Assembly (NCBI RefSeq): GCF_030287445.1
Contig: NZ_JASVWB010000002.1
Location: forward strand, 2,976,001 to 3,040,000
Source: Streptomyces sp. ALI-76-A
GTDB lineage: Bacteria; Actinomycetota; Actinomycetes; Streptomycetales; Streptomycetaceae
Length of the DNA: 64,000 nt
Direction: 5' to 3'
In this document: positions 28,839 to 37,046 of the stretch, one piece after another
Layout: every line of letters starts with the position of its first letter
Position numbering within the stretch: the stretch's first letter is position 1
Notes under the pieces: generated by a model
The model's database searches: none
The model's input: only the letters and a program-made list of their open reading frames with translations
Told to the model about the DNA's origin: nothing
Program-made: the position numbers and the translations under genes

Positions 28839-29006
28839 GCCGCACCCGCGACCCGGCAGCGGGCCGTCGTCGCTCTCGGCGCGACCGAACTCGTCCAAGC
28901 CCTCACACAGGCGCGAAACGCACGGTCGCCGCTCCCGGATCGGCCCGGGTGAGCCGCACCCGCAGCCGCTCCCCCAGCGGCAGCGGGCCGTCGTCGCTCT
29001 CGATGC
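28767..29006. repeat. ~114-bp tandem duplication at the convergent gene junction
   Basis: The segment beginning GCGACCGAACTCGT at 28,767 recurs at 28,881 with few mismatches, offset 114 bp (38 codons). A following GGGCCGTCGTCGCTCTCG segment recurs with a 10-bp difference in spacing. Copy 1 encodes the end of the plus-strand membrane protein; copy 2 encodes the end of the minus-strand RNB protein. Confidence 0.93.
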
Positions 29007-30342
29007 GGCCGATGACCGCCGGGGACTCCACCTGCACGGTTCCCACGGTGGGGCGGCGCTCCTCCACGTCCACGACGCAGCCGTCGAACACCTCGCCCAC
29101 CCGGTGCTCGAGCAGGGCGGCCTCGACGACGTCGACGCATCCGCGCTCCACCGCGCCGGCACGGCGGCCGCCCGCCGTCATCTCTCCCGGCAGCGCGTCG
29201 AGTGCGGCGAGCACCCAGTCGGGCGGGTCCTGGCCGGCGACGGCCGCGAGGCAGATCTCGGACGCGTACCGGTCGACGAGGCGGCGCAGTGGGGCCGTGC
29301 AGTGGGCGTAGGGCGCGGCTACGGCGGCGTGTGTGGTGATCTCCGGGAGGCGGCCGTCCCGGAAGGGCGTGTACCCGGCGCCGCGCAGGAGGGTCGTGCA
29401 CTCCTGGAGGAAGGCCGCGTGGTGCGGGAGCCGGGGGTCCAGCGACCGGACGAGCCGGGCGTACGAGACGTGGTGCGGCCAGTCGACGCGCAGGGCGTGC
29501 GCGGTACGGCGGAGCCGGCCGACGGCGCCGTCCGGGGCGGCGGGGAGGGTGCGCAGGACGCCGGTGCCGTGCGCGATCATCAGGTCCGCCGCCGCCATGC
29601 CGGTGAGCAGGGAGATCTGGGCGTTCCAGCCCTCGGCGGGCAGCGGGGCCCGGTAGACCGGCTCGTACGCGCCGTTCCGGGCGACGATCTCCTGCTCGGG
29701 CAGGTTCAGCGAGATGCCGCCGCGCTCGGCCTCCAGCGTCTCCCGCAGCCGGCCGATCTCCCCGAGCAGGGCGAGCGGTTCCTCCGCCGCATGTGAGTCG
29801 ATCTGTCGCTGTACGCCCGCGTAGTCGAGCTTGGCCCGGCTGCGGACGAGGGCCCGGCGGACGTCTACGGCGACCGTACGGCCGTCCGCGTCCAGGTCGA
29901 TCGTCCACAGGGCGGCGGGGCGGACCTGGTCCGGGAGCAGGCTGGCGGCGCCCTCGCCGAGCACGGGCGGGTGCAGCGGGACCTTCCCGTCGGGGAAGTA
30001 GAGCGTGGTCACCCGCCGGTGCGCCTCGGTGTCCAGCGCCGAGGCGGGGACGACGAACGCGGCGACGTCGGCGATGGCGTACCGGACGCGGTAGCCGGTG
30101 CCCCGCCGGGACAGGTGCATCGCCTGGTCCAGGTCGGTGGAGGTGGGCGGGTCGACGGTGAACAGGGGAATGCCGGTGGCGTCGTACGCAGGGAGCGCGG
30201 GCGCCTTCGCCGCGCGGTCGGCGTCGGCGAGCGTCTGGGGCGGGAAGGTCTCGGGCACCCCGAGTTCGGCCCGCAGGGCGGCGAGGGCGGTGCGCAGCGG
30301 CGCTTCGGCGGCGCCGGTCACGTGGATGCGGCGGCGGGGCAT
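28903..30342 (-). CDS. RNB-domain exoribonuclease (RNase II/R family)
   Basis: 479 residues from ATG 30342 (MPRRRIHVTGAAEAPLRTAL). The RNB catalytic motif is visible as FTVDPPTSTDLDQAMH near residue 62, where the clustered Asp residues bind Mg2+; HCTAPLRRLVDR near 365 is the conserved T-A-P-L-R-R-x-x-D block. It lacks obvious cold-shock domains at the N-terminus, making it the short actinobacterial form that degrades RNA 3' to 5'. It is divergent from yaaA. Its 3' end lies in the tandem duplication shared with the neighbouring membrane protein. Confidence 0.93.
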   Translation of the reverse strand: MPRRRIHVTGAAEAPLRTALAALRAELGVPETFPPQTLADADRAAKAPALPAYDATGIPLFTVDPPTSTDLDQAMHLSRRGTGYRVRYAIADVAAFVVPASALDTEAHRRVTTLYFPDGKVPLHPPVLGEGAASLLPDQVRPAALWTIDLDADGRTVAVDVRRALVRSRAKLDYAGVQRQIDSHAAEEPLALLGEIGRLRETLEAERGGISLNLPEQEIVARNGAYEPVYRAPLPAEGWNAQISLLTGMAAADLMIAHGTGVLRTLPAAPDGAVGRLRRTAHALRVDWPHHVSYARLVRSLDPRLPHHAAFLQECTTLLRGAGYTPFRDGRLPEITTHAAVAAPYAHCTAPLRRLVDRYASEICLAAVAGQDPPDWVLAALDALPGEMTAGGRRAGAVERGCVDVVEAALLEHRVGEVFDGCVVDVEERRPTVGTVQVESPAVIGRIESDDGPLPLGERLRVRLTRADPGAATVRFAPV

Positions 30343-30420
30343 ACAGCGAGCGTAGGACCGGGGCGGCCCGGTGGCACGCCGTACGCTGTTCCGGAGCTCA
30401 ACCCGAAGGAGACCGATCCC

Positions 30421-31203
30421 GTGCTTGTCCTGCTGCCGCCCTCCGAAGGCAAGGCGTCCTCCGGTCGCGGTGCCCCGCTGAAGCTGGATGCGCTGTCGCT
30501 GCCGGGGCTTACCGAGGCCCGCGCGGCCGTGCTCGACGAGCTGGTCGAGCTGTGCGCCGCCGACGAGGACAAGGCGCGCGAGGTGCTGGGGCTGAGCGAG
30601 GGCCTGCGGGACGAGGTCGGGAAGAACGTGCGGCTGCGCACGGCCGGGGCGCGGCCCGCCGGGGAGATCTACACCGGTGTGCTGTACGACGCCCTGGACC
30701 TGGCGACCCTGGATACCGCCGCGAAGCGCCGGGCGGCCCGTTCCCTGCTGGTCTTCTCCGGGTTGTGGGGCGCCGTCCGGGTCACGGACCGGATCCCCTC
30801 CTACCGCTGCTCGATGGGCGTACGGCTGCCCGGGCTCGGGGCGCTGGGCGGGCACTGGCGCACGCCGATGGCGTCGGTGCTGCCCGAGGCCGCCGGGGAC
30901 GGGCTGGTGCTGGACCTGCGGTCCTCGGCGTACGTGGCCGCGTGGAAGCCGAAGGGCGAGGTGGCGGAGCAGACGGCGAGCGTGCGGGTGCTGCACGCGC
31001 CGACCCGGAAGGTGGTCAGCCACTTCAACAAGGCGACCAAGGGGAGGATCGTCCGCGGTCTGCTGTCGGCCGGGGTGGCGCCGAAGGGCCCGGCGGAGCT
31101 GGTGGAGGCGCTGCGGGACCTCGGGTACGAGGTGGAGGCCGCGGCACCCGCGAAGCCGGGACAGGCCTGGTCGCTGGACGTGCTGGTGGACGAGGTTCAC
31201 TGA
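30421..31203 (+). CDS. yaaA: Peroxide stress protein YaaA (DUF328)
   Basis: 260 residues from GTG 30421 with AAGGAGA upstream. VLLPPSEGKA at residues 3-12 is the family signature, with IYTGVLYDAL near 80, SGLWGAVRVTDRIPSYR near 112 and SVRVLHAPTRKVVSHFNKATKGR split near 190-213. In E. coli the YaaA family limits free iron under hydrogen peroxide stress. The gene stands alone, divergent from the RNB gene across 78 bp. Confidence 0.93.
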   Translation: MLVLLPPSEGKASSGRGAPLKLDALSLPGLTEARAAVLDELVELCAADEDKAREVLGLSEGLRDEVGKNVRLRTAGARPAGEIYTGVLYDALDLATLDTAAKRRAARSLLVFSGLWGAVRVTDRIPSYRCSMGVRLPGLGALGGHWRTPMASVLPEAAGDGLVLDLRSSAYVAAWKPKGEVAEQTASVRVLHAPTRKVVSHFNKATKGRIVRGLLSAGVAPKGPAELVEALRDLGYEVEAAAPAKPGQAWSLDVLVDEVH

Positions 31204-31284
31204 CACCTCCGTCAGGCCACTTCACCAGTTGCAGCATATGCAACGCCCTTTGCGCATGCTGCAAGCCGAGGGCAGGATGACGCC

Positions 31285-31923
31285 ATGGCCCCGTCACTCC
31301 TGGACCTCGCCCCCGTCGTACCCGTCGTCGTCATCGAGGACGCCGCCGACGCCGTGCCGCTCGCCCGGGCCCTGGTCGCCGGCGGGCTGCCCGTGATCGA
31401 GGTGACGCTGCGGACGCCCGCCGCGCTCGCCGCGATCCGGGCGGTCGCCGGGGAGGTGCCGGAGGCCGTGGTCGGCGCGGGCACGGTCCTCACGCCGGAG
31501 CAGGTGACGGAGTCGGTGGCGGCCGGGGCGCGGTTCCTGGTGAGCCCGGGCTGGACGGACGTCCTGCTGACGGCGATGCGGGAGCCGGGGGTGCCGTTCC
31601 TGCCGGGAGTGTCCACGACGTCCGAGGTGGTGGCGCTGCTGGAGCGCGGGGTGCGGGAGATGAAGTTCTTCCCGGCCGAGGCGGCGGGCGGCACGGCGTA
31701 TCTGAGGTCGCTGGCCGGACCGTTGCCGCGGGCCCGGTTCTGTCCGACCGGCGGGATCGGTCCGGGGAACGCGCCGGAGTACCTGGCCCTGCCCAACGTC
31801 GGCTGTGTGGGCGGCACCTGGATGCTGCCCGGGGACGCCGTCGCCGCCCGGGACTGGCGGCGGGTCGAGACGCTGGCGCGGGCAGCGGCGGGACTCAGAG
31901 ACGGTTCACGGGCGCGGGCGTGA
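31285..31923 (+). CDS. eda: KDPG / 4-hydroxy-2-oxoglutarate aldolase
   Basis: 212 residues from ATG 31285. Class I aldolase TIM barrel with VIEVTLRTPAAL (catalytic Glu region) near residue 38, GAGTVLTPEQ near 64, Schiff-base lysine in EMKFFPAEAAGG near 131, and PTGGIGPGNAPEYL near 153. It cleaves 2-keto-3-deoxy-6-phosphogluconate to pyruvate and glyceraldehyde-3-phosphate (Entner-Doudoroff or uronate routes). No edd gene is adjacent. The final codons (GSRARA) lie in the 42-bp repeat derived from the convergent RNase H gene tail, so the natural C-terminus may have been altered. Confidence 0.93.
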   Translation: MAPSLLDLAPVVPVVVIEDAADAVPLARALVAGGLPVIEVTLRTPAALAAIRAVAGEVPEAVVGAGTVLTPEQVTESVAAGARFLVSPGWTDVLLTAMREPGVPFLPGVSTTSEVVALLERGVREMKFFPAEAAGGTAYLRSLAGPLPRARFCPTGGIGPGNAPEYLALPNVGCVGGTWMLPGDAVAARDWRRVETLARAAAGLRDGSRARA

Positions 31924-32028
31924 GGTGCCGTTGACGGTGCCGGACGCTCACGGACACGGGTCCGACCTGCCGTTGACGGTGCCGGACCCTCACGGACGCA
32001 GGTGCGAGGTGTCGTTGAGGAGCCGGAC
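31904..32028. repeat. Three 42-bp tandem copies covering two convergent stop codons
   Basis: Copies start at 31,904, 31,946 and 31,988, each opening T-CACGG and closing GCCGGAC. The last copy is the true end of the RNase H/phosphatase gene (LNDTSHLRP plus stop), the first is the end of eda, and the middle one is non-coding. The exact 42-bp period is 14 codons. Confidence 0.93.
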
Positions 32029-33651
32029 GCTCGCGTTGCCGTCGGCGTAGTACGCGACCGCCGACAGGGAGGCCGCCGACAGCTCCATGCGGAACAGGGA
32101 CTCGGGCGGGGCACCGAGGGCGAGCCGTACGAACGTCTTGATCGGGGTGACGTGGGTGACCAGCAGCACCGTGCGGCCCGCGTGGGCGGCGACCAGCCTG
32201 TCCCGGGTGGCGGCGATCCGGGTGGCGGTGGCCGCGAAGCTCTCGCCGCCGCCGGTCGGTTCGGCTTCCGGGTCGGCCAGCCAGGCGTTCAGGTCCTCCG
32301 GGTGGCGCTCGCGCACCTCGCCGAAGGTGAGGCCCTCCCAGGCGCCGAAGTCGGTCTCCCGCAGCCCGTCGTCGACGGTGACGTCCAGACCGAGGCGGGT
32401 GGCCACGGAGGCGGCGGTCTCCCGGGTGCGGGCCAGGGGTGAGGCGACGATGTGCTCGATGGTCCCGCGCCGGGCCAGGGCCGCGGCGACCCGCTCGGCC
32501 TGCTCCCGGCCGACGTCGGACAGCGAGGGGTCGCTTCCGCCGCTGCCGGAGAACCGCTTCTGCGGCGTCAGCGGGGTCTCCCCGTGCCGCAGCAGCACGA
32601 AGGTGGCGGGGGCGCCCAGGTCGGCGGGCGCCCAGCCGGGCGAGGCGACCGCCCTGGCGGCACGGACGTCGGCCCCGGCCTTCACGGCTCCGCCACCGGC
32701 GGCGTCCGGGGAGGGCGTACGCGAATCGGGCGTACGCGAATCGGCCGGGTCCGGGGAGGCGGGGACCGGCTGACGGACAGCCGAGGCGGACGGCACCGGC
32801 GCATCGGCGGCCCCGTGCGGAACAGCCGAGGCAGATGACACCGACACATCAGAGGCCCCGTGCGGAACAGCCGAGGCAGTGGAGCCCGCCGCGGAGGCGG
32901 ACCGGGACGCAGACGCAGCGGCCGTACGGGAAGCCGGCGCGGAGAAACCCGCGGTGGTGGAGACACCCGAGGGCGCGGAGACACCCGAGGGCGCGGACAG
33001 CCGCCCGGCGGCCCCCGGCGCGCATGTCCCGTCCGCCACCGCGTCCGGCTCGACCACCGCGTCCCGCTCCGTCACGCCCGCCGGCGCCGGCGCCTCGCGG
33101 TCGCCGGACAGGGCCGCGCGCACCCGGGCCGCACCCAGCGTCGCGTCCCCCGGCGGTCCGGTCGGCTCCGGCACAAGCACCCTTGCCTTCGCCGCCGCCG
33201 CGTCCAGCTCGGCCGTGGACGCCGACGGTGACCACTGCTCGCCGCGCCTGCCCGCGTCCATCGCCTCGTTGGCCAGCCGGTCCGCGTGCTTGTTCTGGGC
33301 GCGCGGGATCCACTCGTAGGTGACCTGCGACGCCGGGAACACTCCCGCCGCCTCCCTGGCCAGGGGCTTCATGTCGGGGTGCTTGATCTTCCAGCGGCCC
33401 GACATCTGCTCGACGACGAGCTTGGAGTCCATGCGGACGTGGACGCGGGCCGAAGGGTCCAGGGCGTGCGCGGCGCGCAGTCCGGCCACCAGGCCGCGGT
33501 ACTCGGCGACGTTGTTCGTGGCGGTCCCGATGTACTGGGCCGCCTCGGCCAGCGTCCGGCCCGTGGCCGCGTCGAGCACCACGGATCCGTAGCCCGCGGG
33601 CCCCGGGTTGCCCCGCGACCCGCCGTCGGCCTCGACGATGAACTCCCGCAC
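31990..33651 (-). CDS. Bifunctional RNase HI / histidine phosphatase
   Basis: 553 residues from GTG 33651. N-terminal RNase HI (1-~145): EADGGSRGNPGPAGYG, NNVAEYRGLVAGL, MDSKLVVEQMSG and NKHADRLANEAM supply the Asp/Glu metal ligands. C-terminal phosphoglycerate-mutase/CobC-type phosphatase (~345-553): FVLLRHGETPLT, SPLARTRETA, ETDFGAWEGLTF and VTHVTPIKTFV with both catalytic histidines. The same fusion occurs in mycobacteria (Rv2228c), where it has RNase H and alpha-ribazole phosphatase activity. The ~200-residue linker is unusually long and full of short tandem repeats (SAPSGV twice, DSRTP twice, a SAVPHGA unit twice). It is coupled to the zinc-ribbon and Nif3 genes upstream. Confidence 0.95.
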   Translation of the reverse strand: MREFIVEADGGSRGNPGPAGYGSVVLDAATGRTLAEAAQYIGTATNNVAEYRGLVAGLRAAHALDPSARVHVRMDSKLVVEQMSGRWKIKHPDMKPLAREAAGVFPASQVTYEWIPRAQNKHADRLANEAMDAGRRGEQWSPSASTAELDAAAAKARVLVPEPTGPPGDATLGAARVRAALSGDREAPAPAGVTERDAVVEPDAVADGTCAPGAAGRLSAPSGVSAPSGVSTTAGFSAPASRTAAASASRSASAAGSTASAVPHGASDVSVSSASAVPHGAADAPVPSASAVRQPVPASPDPADSRTPDSRTPSPDAAGGGAVKAGADVRAARAVASPGWAPADLGAPATFVLLRHGETPLTPQKRFSGSGGSDPSLSDVGREQAERVAAALARRGTIEHIVASPLARTRETAASVATRLGLDVTVDDGLRETDFGAWEGLTFGEVRERHPEDLNAWLADPEAEPTGGGESFAATATRIAATRDRLVAAHAGRTVLLVTHVTPIKTFVRLALGAPPESLFRMELSAASLSAVAYYADGNASVRLLNDTSHLRP

Positions 33652-33663
33652 CGGCGACTGCTC

Positions 33664-34407
33664 CTAGAGGCCGGACTCGGACGTGCGCACCAGGATGCGG
33701 CGGCAGTTCTCACAGCGGACGACCGTGTCGGGCGCCGCCGCGCGGATCTCGTTGATGTCGGTGATCGCCAGCTCCTGGCGGCAGCCCTGGCAGGTGCGCT
33801 GGTACAGCTTGGCCGCGCCGACGCCGCCCTGCTGCTGGCGCAGCTTGTCGTAGAGCTTGAGGAGGTCCGCGGGGATCGCGGCGGCGATGACCTCGCGCTG
33901 CTTCGTCGCGGTGGCCTCCTCGCTGTCCAGCGCCTCGAAGGACGCGTCCCGGCGGGCGGTCGCGTCGTCGATCTTCGACTGGACGGAGGAGACCCGCTCG
34001 GTCAGTTCCGCGGCCCGCTCCTGGGCGGACTCGCGGCGCTCCATGACCTCCAGGACGATGTCCTCCAGGTCACTCTGCCGCTTGGCGAGCGAGACGATCT
34101 CGCGCTGGAGGTTCTCCAGGTCCTTGGAGGAGGTGACCGCGCCGGAGTCCAGCCGCTGCTGGTCGCGGGCGGCGCGCTGGCGCACCTGGTCCACGTCCTG
34201 CTCGGCCTTGATCTGCTCCCGGGCGGTGTCGCTCTCCTCGGTCTGCGCGGCGACGAGGAGGTCACGCAGCTGCGTCAGGTCCTTGGTCAGCGACTCGATC
34301 TCGGCGTGCTCGGGCAGCGACCGGCGCTTGTGCGCGAGCTGCTGGAGGCGGGCGTCGAGGTCCTGGACTTCGAGGAGGCGGATCTGGTCGGCGGGCGCGG
34401 CGTTCAG
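33664..34407 (-). CDS. Coiled-coil protein with C-terminal C4 zinc ribbon, CTG start
   Basis: About 247 residues. A long coiled coil (about 5-185, e.g. LEVQDLDARLQQLAHKRRSL) precedes a C4 zinc ribbon: CQGCRQEL near 200 and CENCRR near 233. The only plausible start is CTG 34407, because the frame has no ATG, GTG or TTG just upstream; the reading NAAPADQIRLL is the usual N-terminus of this family, and CTG overlaps the nif3 TGA (CTGA). The family is often placed next to nif3 and RNase H and is thought to act in nucleic acid or translation-related chaperoning; the function is not established. Confidence 0.88.
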   Translation of the reverse strand: MNAAPADQIRLLEVQDLDARLQQLAHKRRSLPEHAEIESLTKDLTQLRDLLVAAQTEESDTAREQIKAEQDVDQVRQRAARDQQRLDSGAVTSSKDLENLQREIVSLAKRQSDLEDIVLEVMERRESAQERAAELTERVSSVQSKIDDATARRDASFEALDSEEATATKQREVIAAAIPADLLKLYDKLRQQQGGVGAAKLYQRTCQGCRQELAITDINEIRAAAPDTVVRCENCRRILVRTSESGL

Positions 34408-35261
34408 TTGGGGGCTCCCATTGAGGTAGAGGTCGGCGTGGACGCCGCGTGGGCGGTCCAGGGGTCGGTGACCGTCGTGGAGACGTGGACCCGCAGGTTC
34501 CATCCCTCGCGGTCGGAGATCTGGTCGAGCTGGGCGGCGGCCAGTTCGCACCAGGGCCATTCGGTGGCCCAGTGGGCGGCGTCGAGCAGCGCGAGAGGGC
34601 TCCGCGCCACGGCCTCGGAGGCGGGGTGGTGGCGCAGGTCCGCGGTGAGGAAGGCGTCGACACCGGCCGCGCGCACCTGGTCGAAGAGGCTGTCGCCGGA
34701 GCCGCCGCTGACGGCGATCGTGCGTACGGTCGCCTCCGGGTCGCCGGCCACGCGGATGCCCTGCGCGGTGGCGGGCAGTCGCTCGGCGGCGCGGGCGGCG
34801 AGCTCGCGGACGGTGAGCGGGTGGTCCAGTTCGCAGATCCGGCCCAGGCCCCGGCGGCCCTCCGGGTCGGTGGGGTCCGGCACGAGCGGGCGGACGACCC
34901 GCAGGTCGAGCGCGCCCGCGAGGGCGTCGGAGACACCCGGGTCCGCGGTGTCCGCGTTGGTGTGGGCCACGTGCAGCGCGATGTCGTTCTTGATCAGGGT
35001 GTGCACCACGCGGCCCTTGAAGGTGGAGGCCGCGACCGTCGTCGTGCCGCGCAGGTAGAGGGGGTGGTGGGTGACGAGCAGACCGGCGCCCAGTTTCACC
35101 GCCTCGTCCACGATCTCCTGGACCGGGTCGACGGCGAACAGGACCCGGGTGACCTCCTGGTCGGGGTCGCCCACCACGGTGCCGACCGCATCCCAGGACT
35201 CGGCCCGCTCGGCGGGCCACAGGCTCTCCAGCGCGGCGATGACTTCAGACAGACGGGGCAC
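34404..35261 (-). CDS. Nif3-like dinuclear metal centre protein
   Basis: 285 residues from ATG 35261 (MPRLSEVIAALESLWPAERAESWD). Metal-binding motifs LLVTHHPLYL near residue 62 and ALHVAHTNADTA near 95 are the hallmark of the Nif3/YbgI family; the late DAAHWATEW and RVHVS motifs supply the remaining ligands in this family. These hexameric proteins are probable metal-dependent hydrolases, sometimes called GTP cyclohydrolase I type 2, but the substrate is not settled. It is first in a three-gene operon with the zinc-ribbon and RNase H/phosphatase genes. Confidence 0.93.
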   Translation of the reverse strand: MPRLSEVIAALESLWPAERAESWDAVGTVVGDPDQEVTRVLFAVDPVQEIVDEAVKLGAGLLVTHHPLYLRGTTTVAASTFKGRVVHTLIKNDIALHVAHTNADTADPGVSDALAGALDLRVVRPLVPDPTDPEGRRGLGRICELDHPLTVRELAARAAERLPATAQGIRVAGDPEATVRTIAVSGGSGDSLFDQVRAAGVDAFLTADLRHHPASEAVARSPLALLDAAHWATEWPWCELAAAQLDQISDREGWNLRVHVSTTVTDPWTAHAASTPTSTSMGAPN

Positions 35262-35448
35262 GGCTCAAGGCTACCTGGCTGTTCTCGCCCGCCGCACCGG
35301 TGGAGCCGCCGGTCGGCCCGGTCAGCACACTCGCCCCGGCTTCCTCAGGGGAATCGTTCCGGGGCCACCCCTTCGTGTGAAGTGAGCGCCCGTCGGTCCC
35401 CCGTCCGTGCGTACGAAAACTAGCTTCGTCGCCGGAGGTGACCGAACG

Positions 35449-36672
35449 ATGACGGCCTGTACGACTGAGTCCGCGTCGGACGAGGACGGAGAGATCCCGC
35501 GGGCGGGGTGCGCGCTCACCGTCGACGGCTCCTACGCCGCCCGCCTGGCGGGGCACGCCGACTCCCTGTTCCCGGAGCGCTGGACGCTGGACGGACCCGA
35601 GCCGTACGCGGTGCCGCTGCCCGGCAACCAGCCGGAGGAGCCCGGCACCGAGGTGCAGCCGATGGGCGACGGGCGGGTGCTCATCCGGCGACTGGCGGGC
35701 GGACGACACACCTTCTCCCTGCTCTATCCGACCGGACCCGACACCGGTGAGCTGCCGCTCGGCGCGGTGGAGTGTCCCGACGAGGGCGCCCGGCTGCGGC
35801 TGCTGCCGCCCGCGCCGGGCGGCGACCGGGCGTACGCCCTGGCGGTGGGCCGGCACTCCAGCGCGGTGTGGCTGGTGGTGGGCGGCGCCTTCGGACCCGA
35901 GCACCTCGCGGAGATCCCGGGGCGCTGTTCCGGCGGGGTGTGGCTGGACGGCACGGGACGGATGCTGGCGCTGGACCGGGAGGCCGACGGCCGGACCAAG
36001 ACGGTCGTGGTGGACCTGGAGCGCGCCGGCGAGGTGTCGCCGCTGCTACAGATCGCGGCGGACAGCGACGACCGGCTGCTGCTCGCGGACCCGGACAGCG
36101 GGCTGCTGCTGATCCGTTCGGACGCGCCGTCACCGGGGCGGCGGCGGCTGGGCTGGGGGGTGCTGGGCAGCACGCTGCCGGTGCGTTTCCCGGAGTGCCT
36201 GCGGGTGGACGGCTGCACGGTCACCCCGTTCGCGATCCAGCCCGGCCAGGTCCTGCTGCCGGAGGGCTGCGCGGTGGCGCTGCGGGTCGACGGTCCGTTC
36301 GGCAGCTGGGTGGGCGTGTGGCGGCCGGCGGGCCGGCGGGTGCACCACCTCCCGGCGCCGGAGGGGTGGTTGGCGGGCGCGGGCCGCTGGACCGAGGACG
36401 GGGTGCTGCACCTGCCCTACGCCACGGCCGAGGCGCCGTGCGGGCTGGCACGGGTGACGGCACCTTCCGGGGACGCGGAGAACACGGGGTCGGGGGACGC
36501 GGGGGACGGCGGTCCGGGGGATCTGGTCGAGGGCGGTACGGCTGGGGGGAGGGCGTCGGGGAGCGCGTTCCCGGGGGCGGCCGAACCGTCGGAAGCGGAT
36601 CCTCCGGACCCGGTCGTGGCCCGTCCGGTGCCGTTGCAACAGGCGCCCCTGGGACGGCTTGTAACGAACTAA
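35449..36672 (+). CDS. Conserved hypothetical protein, probable beta-propeller-like
   Basis: 407 residues from ATG 35449 (GGAGG upstream). No signal peptide or membrane helix. Repeated motifs of the type DGRVLIRRLAGGRHTFSLLYP, GGVWLDGTGRMLALDR and DDRLLLADPDSGLLLIRSD, spaced 60-70 residues, suggest WD/propeller blades. The last ~60 residues are Gly/Asp-rich and disordered. I do not recognise a function. It is divergent from nif3 across 187 bp and followed by a small gene. Confidence 0.75.
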   Translation: MTACTTESASDEDGEIPRAGCALTVDGSYAARLAGHADSLFPERWTLDGPEPYAVPLPGNQPEEPGTEVQPMGDGRVLIRRLAGGRHTFSLLYPTGPDTGELPLGAVECPDEGARLRLLPPAPGGDRAYALAVGRHSSAVWLVVGGAFGPEHLAEIPGRCSGGVWLDGTGRMLALDREADGRTKTVVVDLERAGEVSPLLQIAADSDDRLLLADPDSGLLLIRSDAPSPGRRRLGWGVLGSTLPVRFPECLRVDGCTVTPFAIQPGQVLLPEGCAVALRVDGPFGSWVGVWRPAGRRVHHLPAPEGWLAGAGRWTEDGVLHLPYATAEAPCGLARVTAPSGDAENTGSGDAGDGGPGDLVEGGTAGGRASGSAFPGAAEPSEADPPDPVVARPVPLQQAPLGRLVTN

Positions 36673-36769
36673 TCCCGGTTGGCGTGGCCGTCTGGATTCG
36701 GGCCGCGGGGTGCCGGTTAAACTCGCCCGGCGGTAAGAAGGATCATGTTGACGGGGTGAATCACATCCG

Positions 36770-36922
36770 ATGAGCGACGCCAGTACGCACCAGTCGGCCG
36801 CCGACTCCCAGGAGCCCTCCGGCCACGGCCGGCACCGGGGTCCGGTAGCGGTCCACGACGACGAGGCGGCCCCTCGCGGCCGTCACCGCAAGCCGGTCGA
36901 ACAGACCGAGTTCGCGGCCTGA
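36770..36922 (+). CDS. Small hydrophilic protein, 50 residues
   Basis: An open frame from ATG 36770 (MSDASTHQSAADSQEPSGHG) to TGA 36922, rich in His/Arg/Pro/Glu. The upstream AAGAAGGATC provides a plausible ribosome site, though its spacing is long. A perfect 48-bp hairpin begins five bases after the stop, which supports a real transcript. The function is unknown. Confidence 0.65.
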   Translation: MSDASTHQSAADSQEPSGHGRHRGPVAVHDDEAAPRGRHRKPVEQTEFAA

Positions 36923-36926
36923 ACGA

Positions 36927-36974
36927 CACACGGCCCCGGCTTTCCGTACCGGTACGGAAAGCCGGGGCCGTGTG
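36927..36974. terminator. Perfect 48-bp palindrome, bidirectional terminator
   Basis: The two 24-bp arms pair without mismatch around the centre TACC|GGTA (CACACGGCCCCGG ... CCGGGGCCGTGTG). It lies between the small plus-strand gene and the minus-strand SDR operon, as expected for a terminator serving both. Confidence 0.85.
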
Positions 36975-37046
36975 CTGTTCCCTCGTGCCGTGTGCTGTTC
37001 CCTCGTGCCGTGTGCTGTTCCCTCGGGCCGTGTGCTGTCTACTCCC
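36967..37046. repeat. Four 20-bp tandem copies ending in the SDR stop codon
   Basis: Units of GCCGTGTGCTGTTCCCTCGT start at 36,967, 36,987, 37,007 and 37,027. The last is diverged and contains the TAG stop of the SDR gene (complement of 37,039-37,041). The first overlaps the terminator palindrome. Confidence 0.93.
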
